From Bdellovibrionales bacterium CG10_big_fil_rev_8_21_14_0_10_45_34 (GTDB lineage: Bacteria > Bdellovibrionota > Bdellovibrionia > Bdellovibrionales > 1-14-0-10-45-34): DNA of 64,000 bases. The notes beneath the pieces were generated by a model, which ran no database searches, was not told the origin of the DNA, and was given only the letters and a program-made list of their open reading frames with translations. Positions 47,882 to 56,229 of the stretch are shown here, piece by piece. The stretch spans positions 274,453 through 338,452 of the forward strand of contig PEZS01000016.1 in the NCBI GenBank assembly GCA_002778785.1, read 5' to 3'. Position 1 is the first letter of the stretch. Every line of letters begins with the position of its first letter. The translations under genes were made by a program, and so were the position numbers.

Positions 47882-48908
47882 TGGTTTAGGCACGACTTTC
47901 AAAGGCCTTACTCCCTGGATGCTCGCTGTCGTGGCCGTCGTATCGTGCGACTATTTTTTCAGTGACCTGATCGGTCCATATCCGTTTTCGATCATTATGT
48001 TCGCTGGTATCAATATAGTTTTGGCCGTTAGTCTTAACTTGGTTAATGGATTTACCGGTCAGTTCTCAATGGGGCACGCCGGCTTCATGGCGGTGGGCGC
48101 CTACGTAAGTGGAGCCATCACGACAGTTTTAGTGAGTGAGTCACATCCCCAACTTCTCGAAGGAGTTATGGGAAACTTCGTATTCGCAGGTGCACTTTTA
48201 GCTGGCGGACTTGCTGCTGCCATAGTGGGATACATAGTTGGTTTGCCATCTTTAAGACTCAGAGGCGATTATTTGGCAATTGTGACTCTGGGTTTTGGTG
48301 AGATTATCCGAGTCGTATTCTTGAATATTGAAGTAACAGGGGGAGCACGTGGACTAGCCGGCATTCCCTTGCTGGCCAATCTCAGCTGGGTCTATGTCAT
48401 AGTTATTTTGACCGTATTCTGTATATCGCGTGTAGTGAGCTCGGCTCACGGCAGGGCACTACTTTCTGTGCGAGAAGACGAGATCGCTGCTGAGTCAATG
48501 GGCGTTAATACAACTCAAGCAAAAGTAAGAGCCTTTGTACTCGGATCTTTTTTCGCTGGCCTTGCTGGAGGCCTATTCGCTCATAACTTTCAGTACATTA
48601 ATCCGCAAGTTTTTGATTTCAATAGAAGCTTTGAAGTTATCATTATGGTTGTACTCGGCGGCATGGGGAGCATTTCTGGCTCTATACTTTCTGCCGTGTT
48701 TCTAACTGTTCTCAGAGAGTTGCTAAGAAGTTTGCAAGAGATTACTCAAGTAGATTATCGCATGATCATTTACTCACTTATTTTAATAATCATGATGCTC
48801 ACGCGGCCAAACGGACTTTTTGGAACAAAGGAAGTTTGGGAATATCTCCCTGGTTTTAAAAAGCGTAAAGAATCTAATGTGCCTCCTGCAGAAGGAGCAA
48901 CTCCGTAA
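47868..48908 (+). CDS. livM: Branched-chain amino acid ABC transporter permease LivM
   Basis: 346 aa from the GTG at 47868 (GGAG at 9 bases); a TTG at 47853 is the alternative. Multiple helices with LivM marks: NIVLAVSLNLVNGFTGQFSMGHAGFMAVGAYVS, LPSLRLRGDYLAIVTLGFGEIIRV, RALLSVREDEIAAESMGVNTTQAKVRAFVLGSFFAGLAGGL, VVLGGMGSISGSIL. It overlaps livH by 14 bp and livG by one base (TAATG), so the genes are translationally coupled. Confidence 0.92.
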   Translation: MKKSNGLGTTFKGLTPWMLAVVAVVSCDYFFSDLIGPYPFSIIMFAGINIVLAVSLNLVNGFTGQFSMGHAGFMAVGAYVSGAITTVLVSESHPQLLEGVMGNFVFAGALLAGGLAAAIVGYIVGLPSLRLRGDYLAIVTLGFGEIIRVVFLNIEVTGGARGLAGIPLLANLSWVYVIVILTVFCISRVVSSAHGRALLSVREDEIAAESMGVNTTQAKVRAFVLGSFFAGLAGGLFAHNFQYINPQVFDFNRSFEVIIMVVLGGMGSISGSILSAVFLTVLRELLRSLQEITQVDYRMIIYSLILIIMMLTRPNGLFGTKEVWEYLPGFKKRKESNVPPAEGATP

Positions 48909-49699
48909 TGGCTTTTGCGCTGGAAGCAAAGAATTTGACCATTCGATTTGGGGGCTTGACCGCAGTCGATCAACTCAATTTGCAGATTCCTGAACAATCA
49001 CTTTTTGGGCTCATTGGCCCGAATGGCGCCGGAAAAACCACAGTCTTCAATATGCTAACTGGAGTTTACCAGCCCACCGAAGGAGAAATTAAGGCTTACA
49101 GCGAGAACATTGTAGGGCTTCGGCCATATGAAATAACTCGCAAAGGGCTTGCCCGTACTTTTCAAAACATACGCCTCTTTCGCGATCTAACCGTCATCGA
49201 AAATGTACTTATCGCCATTGATTCTAACAGTCTGTTTGAAAAGCACGGATTTCTCGCTACAGTTGTGCGATCCCCTGCTGTACTCGCCACCGAAACCGAA
49301 AAAATTAAAAAAGCCTTTAGGTATTTGGCTGTCATGGGGCTTGTACACAAGTCTCATGTGCAAGCGAGAAATCTACCTTACGGAGATCAGCGACGTCTTG
49401 AGATGGCTCGCGCCCTCGCTACCGGTGCCAAGTTTTTGTTACTTGATGAGCCAGCAGCAGGATTGAATCCGAATGAAACAGCAGCACTAATGAAAAGCAT
49501 CATCGGCCTAAGAGATGAGTTTGGAGTTACCATACTGCTGATAGAGCACGATATGAAATTGGTAATGGGAATTTGCGAACGAATTGCCGTGTTAGATTAT
49601 GGCGTGAAAATCGCAGAGGGTACGCCCAAGCAGATTCAATCCGACGAAAAGGTAATCGAAGCCTATCTCGGTAAGGGAGCCAGCGATGCCGCTCACTAG
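48908..49699 (+). CDS. livG: Branched-chain amino acid ABC transporter ATPase LivG
   Basis: 263 aa. Walker A GPNGAGKTT, Q-loop region ARTFQNIRLF, a signature-type motif LPYGDQRRLEMARALA (LivG usually has SYGQQR), Walker B FLLLDEPAAGLNPNE and the switch His IEHDM. It hydrolyses ATP on the inner face to drive LivHM. The ATG shares one base with the livM stop and overlaps livF by 14 bp. Confidence 0.93.
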   Translation: MAFALEAKNLTIRFGGLTAVDQLNLQIPEQSLFGLIGPNGAGKTTVFNMLTGVYQPTEGEIKAYSENIVGLRPYEITRKGLARTFQNIRLFRDLTVIENVLIAIDSNSLFEKHGFLATVVRSPAVLATETEKIKKAFRYLAVMGLVHKSHVQARNLPYGDQRRLEMARALATGAKFLLLDEPAAGLNPNETAALMKSIIGLRDEFGVTILLIEHDMKLVMGICERIAVLDYGVKIAEGTPKQIQSDEKVIEAYLGKGASDAAH

Positions 49700-50423
49700 T
49701 AAAGATTCGGCTTCTTCAACGGTATTGTCGGTTAAATCGGTTTCTGTGAACTATGGTGCCATTGAGGCTGTCCGTAATATTTCCTTTGATGTGAAACGCG
49801 GTGAGATCCTTACCTTAATTGGCGCCAACGGAGCTGGCAAAACGACAATACTCAGAGCTATCTCGGGATTGGTTCCACTGAAGCAAGGAACTATCGAATA
49901 CAACAACGAAGTCATTAGTGGGGTTCCGGCCTATAAACTGGCGTCAAAAGGTATTTCGCACGCGCCTGAAGGCCGCGGAATATTTTTGAATCTTTCCGTC
50001 GAAGAAAACTTAGATCTCGGTGCCTGGTCTTGCAAAGACAAGTCCACCTATGCAGCAGACTTAGAGCATGGGTTCAGTTTATTCCCCAGGCTCAAAGAAA
50101 GACGCAAGCAAAATGCCGGCACTTTGTCGGGCGGAGAACAGCAGATGTTGGCAATTGCACGAGCACTTATGGCACAGCCTAAGTGTCTACTTCTGGACGA
50201 GCCTTCGCTGGGTCTTGCGCCTCAAATCATCGAAAAGATTTTTGAAATTATCGTGAAGATCAATCAAGAAGGCATGACAGTCGTGCTCGTTGAGCAAAAC
50301 GCATTGCAGGCTCTCGGCATCGCCCACACCGGACTCGTTTTAGAAACCGGCAATATTGTACTTTCAGGTAAGGCTTCTGATCTTGCCCGGTCCGAAAAAG
50401 TCCGCGAAGCCTACTTAGGCTAA
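49686..50423 (+). CDS. livF: Branched-chain amino acid ABC transporter ATPase LivF
   Basis: 245 aa. Walker A GANGAGKTT, LivF-type SHAPEGRGIFLNLSVEENL, signature LSGGEQQMLAIARAL, Walker B CLLLDEPSLGLAP and VLVEQN with the switch region. It pairs with LivG at the permease. Last gene of the operon; it ends 37 bp before the convergent VWA lipoprotein gene. Confidence 0.93.
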   Translation: MPLTSKDSASSTVLSVKSVSVNYGAIEAVRNISFDVKRGEILTLIGANGAGKTTILRAISGLVPLKQGTIEYNNEVISGVPAYKLASKGISHAPEGRGIFLNLSVEENLDLGAWSCKDKSTYAADLEHGFSLFPRLKERRKQNAGTLSGGEQQMLAIARALMAQPKCLLLDEPSLGLAPQIIEKIFEIIVKINQEGMTVVLVEQNALQALGIAHTGLVLETGNIVLSGKASDLARSEKVREAYLG

Positions 50424-50459
50424 AAAACCCAGTCACACACAGTAATCTGCAGCAGGTCC

Positions 50460-51596
50460 CTAGAAAATTTCTTTGATGACTTTACCCTGCCTCACGGCTC
50501 TATCTGAAATCTTTGTTGAGCGAATCTCAAACTTTCCACCAGGAACGGATTCAATATCAACAGTAGGCTCTATGCGAACCATACCGGTATCTGGATTGTA
50601 AGCCCAACCACGGCTAGCTGCGATCTCTTCTCCGTTGTATAAGAGCTTAAGAGTGTCGGCCTCAGGCACGCCGCCAACGATTCGAAATTCTTTGGGTAAA
50701 ACTTTTTTCTTAATGTCAGAGCCAATCTCGGCAAGTGTCGCACCAAAAGATGACTCACAAATCGGAAACGATTGCCCGCCCAGAAGTGCTACAGCGTCTA
50801 CAATTCTGGTGGGTGGCAAGGCGTAGGAGTTCAGCTTGCACGACTTTATGCCGCCGCTGTTGTCCAGATAATTCTGAAGGGCCACGATGGCGTAAATAGA
50901 ATAGTTTGCATGACTATCGCTGAGAGCGCGCATGTTAGCATGAAATCTCTGTGTAAAATCCTCTACCGACAAAGAAGGTGAAGAATCATTCTCATCGGAA
51001 AGCATGACAATCACTTTGTGGGCATCTCTCTGCCAGAACCCACCGTTACTCTCAGCATTTAGAGTGGGGTCAGTGGCCGCTAGCAGAGGCGTGAACATTT
51101 CTTCAAACTCAGGTCCACCATCTTTCAGACTCTTGACTCCACTATTGATTGTGGCGGCAATAATTTCTTTAGTGGAATTTTCTTTGGTAGCAAAAATCGG
51201 ATCGAGAACTATGACGTTACCACTTTGATCAATAGACTTTAGACGTTCAAGCCGTCCAAGCCCCGCTTCTGATATAAAGCTGGCACGACGACTGTCATAG
51301 ACGCTAATGACTCCAATTCTCCACTCAATCACACCCTTGCCGGCAAACTCAGAAAGAAATTTGTCAATTCCCTCTGCTACCCTTTCAAGTTCGTCTTGCA
51401 TACTCTCTGAATTGTCTTTAACAAAAAGAATATTCACCTTTGGTCGAAACTCAATTTCTAACCCGTCTACTTTTTCTACAATCAACTCTGCTTTTCTCGG
51501 AGGAGACATTTTATCTGCGCTTTTCTTAGCACACCCAGAGGCAAGCAATGTCCCGAGAACAACGAAAAGAATAGCTTTATATGATGCACCACTCAT
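50460..51596 (-). CDS. Lipoprotein with von Willebrand factor A-like domain
   Basis: 378 aa from the ATG at 51596. Lipobox ASGC follows a hydrophobic core (AILFVVLGTLLASGC). Residues 50-290 look like a VWA domain: VNILFVKDNSESMQDELERVAEGIDKFL with a MIDAS-like DNSES, then HKVIVMLSDENDSSPSL. The C-terminal 90 residues are beta-rich (FRIVGGVPEADTLKLLYNGEEI). It is the last gene of the minus-strand Agl/Glt-like cluster and overlaps the TPR gene by 4 bp, so it is likely an envelope component with metal-dependent protein contacts. Confidence 0.78.
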   Translation of the reverse strand: MSGASYKAILFVVLGTLLASGCAKKSADKMSPPRKAELIVEKVDGLEIEFRPKVNILFVKDNSESMQDELERVAEGIDKFLSEFAGKGVIEWRIGVISVYDSRRASFISEAGLGRLERLKSIDQSGNVIVLDPIFATKENSTKEIIAATINSGVKSLKDGGPEFEEMFTPLLAATDPTLNAESNGGFWQRDAHKVIVMLSDENDSSPSLSVEDFTQRFHANMRALSDSHANYSIYAIVALQNYLDNSGGIKSCKLNSYALPPTRIVDAVALLGGQSFPICESSFGATLAEIGSDIKKKVLPKEFRIVGGVPEADTLKLLYNGEEIAASRGWAYNPDTGMVRIEPTVDIESVPGGKFEIRSTKISDRAVRQGKVIKEIF

Positions 51597-52669
51597 AACT
51601 TCCACTCCTTGGGGCAGCCTTCCATTTTCGTTTTGAAGTACCCAATTTCATCAATCCAGTAGCTGCCATCATGCGGAAACTGCAGCTGATCTTTACTCGC
51701 CTCTATGCGACCCACGACTTCGCGGTCTTTGCCCTCTTCTTCAGCCTTTTCCAAATAAGCAAGTTTTTGCCTGAGATCGGCCTTCACAGCCTGCATCTTA
51801 TCGATCGTGCGTGAAATTTCCTTTAGTGACCTGGTAGCAAGAACTTTCAAGCGCTCAACGACACTTTTGTTTTGGACATTTTCAGGGGAACTCTTGAGAG
51901 ATTTCATTAAAGTCTGATCTCTGTGCAATCTCGTCGGAAGCAGATTCGCTACCTTAATGTAGTTTGTGATCGAGGGATCCTCACTCTTCGCAAGAGCTTT
52001 TAGAGCATCCATGGCCTCAGCGCCTAATTCCCCTTTTGCGATTTTTTCAAGCGACTTTATTTGAGGATCCATAGCTATTTGAAAATCCGTCAGCGACTCT
52101 GCTACTTTTTCAAAGTTGCAGGTTTTAAGGTGCGTGACACCTTTAACAAAGTAGAACTCCGGTGATCTTGTGGTATTAAAAAGTGGAGCTTCTACACTCA
52201 CGAGATCAGAGACCGCCTTGTCGTATTCTTTAAGACGACCATAGCTTTGAGCACGTTCTTCTAAAGAGAGCGACCACAAATCTGACTTTTTTGGAACCTT
52301 ACTATACTCCGAAACCGCATCTTCTAACTTGTCCCATGAAAAATAGACTCTAGCTTTTGTCAGGTGATACAGATCGGTCTCGATTTTCTTAGATTCTTTC
52401 AGTTTTTCGAGTACCTTGAGTGCGTCCGAATATCTACCCTTCGAAGATAAAGTCGACACAGTATCAAGTGAGGTGGCTTGCAAATGCAGCGATGCAAACA
52501 AAGTCATCACAAAGACTTTGGTCGGTTTTGAATTTAACGAAACAGAATGAAATATGAGGCGAGAGGCGGCAGGTGCTGCAAGCACAACATCGCGCAGCCA
52601 GGAACCCACAGTGCGTTCTAAAAACCAACGGCACTTCGAAAACATTATTAGATTTTTTACTCTCTTCAT
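51593..52669 (-). CDS. Membrane-anchored TPR protein (Glt/AglT-like cluster component)
   Basis: About 358 aa from the ATG at 52669 (GGTGG at 8 bases). A hydrophobic stretch (PTKVFVMTLFASLHLQ) about 55 residues in may be the true signal, with start at 52507. TPR-type helix pairs follow: GRYSDALKVLEKLKES, DLYHLTKARVYFSWDKLEDAVSEYSKV, and ERAQSYGRLKEYDKAVSDL. A long coiled helix precedes a conserved-looking end (DGSYWIDEIGYFKTKMEGCPKEW). It lies between the outer-membrane barrel and VWA lipoprotein genes, as TPR lipoproteins do in the myxobacterial gliding loci. That parallel is inference. Confidence 0.7.
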   Translation of the reverse strand: MKRVKNLIMFSKCRWFLERTVGSWLRDVVLAAPAASRLIFHSVSLNSKPTKVFVMTLFASLHLQATSLDTVSTLSSKGRYSDALKVLEKLKESKKIETDLYHLTKARVYFSWDKLEDAVSEYSKVPKKSDLWSLSLEERAQSYGRLKEYDKAVSDLVSVEAPLFNTTRSPEFYFVKGVTHLKTCNFEKVAESLTDFQIAMDPQIKSLEKIAKGELGAEAMDALKALAKSEDPSITNYIKVANLLPTRLHRDQTLMKSLKSSPENVQNKSVVERLKVLATRSLKEISRTIDKMQAVKADLRQKLAYLEKAEEEGKDREVVGRIEASKDQLQFPHDGSYWIDEIGYFKTKMEGCPKEWKL

Positions 52670-52693
52670 AAAATTAACCACCAGTACGCCCCA

Positions 52694-53545
52694 TTACAAA
52701 AGAACACCTACACCCAAAGAAAAGTGCACTGTGCCTTGAGTGCGAGTACCCGAAATAATCTGATCTTCATAACTTTGATGTTTAACTTCGACCCTCGATG
52801 TGAATGTGTTATTCCACCACACACCAACGCCGCCGCCTGCCGTCCAAGTATTGGAGGCTCCTGAGTTCAGAGTCATTTGCCCGTACCCTGCTAAACCATA
52901 GATATCAAACTGGGTGACGCCTAGGTTGAAGAAGTTGAGTTTTCCGTAAAGTGGAGAAAATGTGACAACTCCCATCGTTGAAGACAGTGGAAAGTCCACA
53001 TCTGGTCGGATGTAATCGTCGCCAATGGCTTGCCTTCTGACAGCTTCATCAAACTGTCTCCTGCCTTCAGGAGTCAGACTGTTGTTGTAACTAGCATAAC
53101 GCACGCCTAATGAAATCTGGGGAATTATGTGGAAGTCGGCAGAAGCTCCCCACAACTTTGTGTCTACGTAGGAGTCGCTGTTAGAAACGAAAGCTCCGTT
53201 AATCCCTAGCTCTAGTCGTAAATTTCGATCTACAAGACGGTTTTGCACAACGCGCACTTTTTGCCGAGAGTCTAGGGCCTGAGCTCGCTCTAAAAATTCA
53301 TTGTTGTCACCCAAAGTGTTTAACTTGTAACTTACGGGAGCATCTTCGCTCTTGCGCACCGATTTGCTTTTTGAAACGCTTGAGCCTCGTGCTTTTCTGG
53401 CTGATTTAGCAACTGACTTTTTTGATTTCCTTGCCGCGTGAGCATTTGTCCAGTTCAATGAACTGCCACCTTCGGGGCTCCAGTCAAAAGCGAATCCGAG
53501 TGAAAACGCTATTACCAAAAAGCCAATTTTTTTAAATGCTTTCAT
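52694..53545 (-). CDS. Outer-membrane beta-barrel protein (myxobacterial/bdellovibrio type)
   Basis: 283 aa. A signal peptide (IGFLVIAFSLGFAF) is followed by a Lys/Ser-rich linker (ARKSKKSVAKSARKARG) and a barrel from about residue 105: alternating strands NLRLELGINGAF, SLGVRYASYNN, FDIYGLAGYGQMT, TWTAGGGVGVWW, SRVEVKHQSY and HFSLGVGVLL, ending in a hydrophobic residue. It resembles the barrels of gliding clusters (OMP_myx_plus type). It probably forms the outer-membrane end of the envelope machine encoded here. It overlaps the lipoprotein gene upstream by 4 bp. Confidence 0.82.
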   Translation of the reverse strand: MKAFKKIGFLVIAFSLGFAFDWSPEGGSSLNWTNAHAARKSKKSVAKSARKARGSSVSKSKSVRKSEDAPVSYKLNTLGDNNEFLERAQALDSRQKVRVVQNRLVDRNLRLELGINGAFVSNSDSYVDTKLWGASADFHIIPQISLGVRYASYNNSLTPEGRRQFDEAVRRQAIGDDYIRPDVDFPLSSTMGVVTFSPLYGKLNFFNLGVTQFDIYGLAGYGQMTLNSGASNTWTAGGGVGVWWNNTFTSRVEVKHQSYEDQIISGTRTQGTVHFSLGVGVLL

Positions 53546-54726
53546 AAGTCACCTGCGTGCTTAAATTTGATGTTAAGTAACTTTAAGGGTGCAAAGTCAG
53601 GATTATCTTCTCTCCTTGCTCTTACAGCAAAGGCACCCTCTATATCACCCTCTTGATTTTTCTTATACTTGTACTGAGATGGCTTCGACTTTATTTCGTT
53701 AATGATTTTGACGACATCAAAAGTCTTCTGAGTGACATAAAGAGATCTACCTTTTGAAGTGGCTACGAGTTTGGGTTTGACGGATGGATTCACGATTTCA
53801 AACTTTGACAAATCTATTATTGGGTTTTCTTTCGACTGAATATCCTCGTCAAATATGATATCTACAAAAAGGCTCTCTTCTATATTTTTTGAGGATTGGG
53901 AGATCAAAGTAGCCTTAGTCGCTAAAAGCTCGATTTGGATGTTAAGATTATTTTTGCTTCCTGCTTCTAGTTGAATGACCGGCACATCGCCTTCAGCGAT
54001 AATCTCAGCGCCGCCAGAGACGGGCTTCACACTAGATATGCTCAAACTGTTTGTCTTCTGGATAAATACATTTAAGTCTGATTTACACTCTGTCGAAGCC
54101 TGGGGCCCTCCCGCTTTGACAGCTCTCTTAATGGAAAACTTCACTCTTCGTATATTGGCGCCCGCTTCTACGGCTTGTTGAGGCGCATTAACCTGGAGCT
54201 TGTAAAATTGGATTCCATCCTTGGAGGTATCTCGTCCTTGCTTCCCTAAGTTGGGATTCCCTGGATCAGTAGAATTGGGATGGTTTGCATCCGCGGTTTG
54301 TTCTACTTTCGTAACTGAAACACTGTTGTCAGCAATCATTGTTTGACCTAGTTCCTCGTCAGAAGTTACCACAAGGTCAATTAAGTTAAGGTCCGCAAGT
54401 CCACCTAATGTGATATCCACTAGAGCACGAGTTCTCTCAGAATCATCGTCAGAAGACTGGGCCTCGTCGACTACTACAGCACTATCGGAAAGATGTATCT
54501 GAGGGCAAACTGCCAACTTTTGAGCAGTAACAACTCTTTGGTAGCCAGCCACATCATTCTGTAAAACCTCATAACCCAGTGTGGGGTTTTTGTTTTGTGC
54601 ACAACCGACCACTACAAGTAGCGAAAGCGCCGGTATAAGAGGCTTAGCAGTCTTTAGTTTTAGATTCAGCATTTTCGAAAGAACCGAATCACTGCAAATG
54701 TTGACACTAAAATTTGCTTTTTTCAT
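53542..54726 (-). CDS. Predicted lipoprotein of the envelope motor cluster
   Basis: 394 aa from the ATG at 54726 (GAGG at 6 bases). A later ATG at 54672 would give a cleaner signal (LIPALSLLVVVGC), and the lipobox VVGC is clear either way. The mature protein is beta-rich with few aromatic residues (IHLSDSAVVVDEAQSS, LADLNLIDLVVTSDEEL, VDIIFDEDIQSKENPIIDL). No family is recognised. It lies 13 bp after the TonB-like gene and overlaps the barrel gene by 4 bp, so it is firmly inside the cluster. Confidence 0.7.
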   Translation of the reverse strand: MKKANFSVNICSDSVLSKMLNLKLKTAKPLIPALSLLVVVGCAQNKNPTLGYEVLQNDVAGYQRVVTAQKLAVCPQIHLSDSAVVVDEAQSSDDDSERTRALVDITLGGLADLNLIDLVVTSDEELGQTMIADNSVSVTKVEQTADANHPNSTDPGNPNLGKQGRDTSKDGIQFYKLQVNAPQQAVEAGANIRRVKFSIKRAVKAGGPQASTECKSDLNVFIQKTNSLSISSVKPVSGGAEIIAEGDVPVIQLEAGSKNNLNIQIELLATKATLISQSSKNIEESLFVDIIFDEDIQSKENPIIDLSKFEIVNPSVKPKLVATSKGRSLYVTQKTFDVVKIINEIKSKPSQYKYKKNQEGDIEGAFAVRARREDNPDFAPLKLLNIKFKHAGDL

Positions 54727-54739
54727 CGTGTACCTCACC

Positions 54740-55936
54740 TTATCCCATTCTCTTTAGAACAAACGGGTAAGTTACGCTCACTTTGACATTTCCTTTTGGC
54801 TGAGGAAATCGCCATGCCCTAAGTTTATTAACAATGCAGCCTTCGACCTTAGAAGAATCAACGCTACTACTATGAAGCTTCGCAAGGCTCACGCGCCCAT
54901 TCGGTGAAATTTCGAAGTAAACCGAGACTCTTCCGTTCATTGAAGGAGCTGACTGAAGCCCTTGTTCATAACAATAGATAACTTGGCCAAGATTTCTTTG
55001 AACGACGGCATTGATTTGATCCCTGTCGAGTCCACCTACAACTGTTGCCTCTTCGCTGAGCGGTAAGTAGTAGCCGCCTGATCGGCCAGCCATCCTAACG
55101 GACCCGTATCCCTGCTGACCGCTACCAGCGCCGCGCGTACCTATACCATCGTAGCCAGCAACAGAACCACTTGATCCTACGCCTGAGGAAACTAGACCCT
55201 TGCCAACCAAAGCTCTTGCATGCCCGCCCTTCGCTTTTGCGGAATCAAAACCAAAACCACTCGACTTAGACTTAGTGGCGGACTTTCCACCCGACCCAGT
55301 AGAGTTTGGTGAGAACCCGCCAAGTGCAGCCAATGCACCCATTCTCTTAAGTTGATCGCCGGTCTTTAGTGTTACCGTCTTTCTGACTTTGCGCTTGGTA
55401 ACTCGCGCTGTCTTAACGACTTTGTTTTGTTTTGCCACCTTCACTTTTCTTTTCGTTTTGATAATTTTTTCTTTTGAGACACTCACCGTCTTAACCGGCT
55501 TCTTTACTTCTTTCGGCTGCTCAAACACTGTAACTATTCGAGCTTCTGGCATCGCCTTAGGCTTAAGAAGCCAACCAAGCATAAATATAATCGCAAGACT
55601 TGCTGCAAATACTGCTGATGTTCTCTTCATAAAGAACAGCAGATCTTTCTCTTCCTCTTCTTCTTTGGCTTCTATGTGAGCCTGTGGCTGAGAAGTTACT
55701 TCTGAATACTCAACATGGCCCCATTCGCCCTTTAAAATGGGGTTCTTAGCAGTCTTTTTTAGGCCACCCAAGTCCACGTATTCAATACCTTCATCAATAA
55801 GAAATTTAACATTGGATACGAACTCAATTCTTCGATTGTCGAACCGATAGATGAGATGAAGACTAGGAGTGTTTTCTTCTACAACTCTCGTCAAGTCACC
55901 TTGCGAATTAAAGAGTTGAAACCGTTTGCTATTCAT
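54740..55936 (-). CDS. TonB-like energy transducer with AgmX/PglI C-terminal domain (GltG/GltJ-like)
   Basis: 398 aa. Residues 1-100 are a cytoplasmic beta-rich domain of unknown fold. One membrane helix (AVFAASLAIIFMLGWLL, about 110-126) is followed by a Lys/Val-rich periplasmic stretch (KVKVAKQNKVVKTARVTKRKVRK), a Gly/Ser-rich spacer, and a TonB-like tail: LDRDQINAVVQRNLGQVIYCYEQGLQ, SVYFEISPNGRVSLAKLHSSSV, and CIVNKLRAWRFPQPKGNVKVSVTYPF. This tail is the AgmX/PglI type found in myxobacterial gliding proteins. It would carry force from the TolQR-type motor to the outer membrane. It overlaps the 97-aa gene by 4 bp. Confidence 0.82.
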   Translation of the reverse strand: MNSKRFQLFNSQGDLTRVVEENTPSLHLIYRFDNRRIEFVSNVKFLIDEGIEYVDLGGLKKTAKNPILKGEWGHVEYSEVTSQPQAHIEAKEEEEEKDLLFFMKRTSAVFAASLAIIFMLGWLLKPKAMPEARIVTVFEQPKEVKKPVKTVSVSKEKIIKTKRKVKVAKQNKVVKTARVTKRKVRKTVTLKTGDQLKRMGALAALGGFSPNSTGSGGKSATKSKSSGFGFDSAKAKGGHARALVGKGLVSSGVGSSGSVAGYDGIGTRGAGSGQQGYGSVRMAGRSGGYYLPLSEEATVVGGLDRDQINAVVQRNLGQVIYCYEQGLQSAPSMNGRVSVYFEISPNGRVSLAKLHSSSVDSSKVEGCIVNKLRAWRFPQPKGNVKVSVTYPFVLKRMG

Positions 55937-56226
55937 CGCATTCCCTCAGTGAGTTCAATTCGGTCCGACAGGCTGGTACGATAATCCACAAGGTCGATAA
56001 GATTCTTTGATTTTTCAATTCCAGCGGTTGCTCCAAGTGGGCTTTGATAGCGACCACTTGCAGTTAATCCATCGAATACGAAGTTTGTTCCCAGCTTTAC
56101 ATTCTTATTGTTTGCTGCGACCTTTTGGTCTGAACCTTTAGCTGCTTTCTTCGCTGCAATAGAAAGGGGGGCACTGAGTAAAAAACACATGGCTATGACA
56201 AAATTTGTGGTGCTCTTGAGACTCAT
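55933..56226 (-). CDS. Small secreted cluster protein
   Basis: 97 aa. A signal peptide (TTNFVIAMCFLLSAPLSIAA) is followed by a basic stretch (KKAAKGSDQKVAANNKNVKL) and a short mature domain (FVFDGLTASGRYQSPLGATAGIEK, then LVDYRTSLSDRI). It lies 3 bp after the large TPR gene, and its stop overlaps the TonB-like gene by 4 bp, so it belongs to the operon. It is likely a periplasmic factor; the family is not recognised. Confidence 0.72.
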   Translation of the reverse strand: MSLKSTTNFVIAMCFLLSAPLSIAAKKAAKGSDQKVAANNKNVKLGTNFVFDGLTASGRYQSPLGATAGIEKSKNLIDLVDYRTSLSDRIELTEGMR

Positions 56227-56229
56227 AGC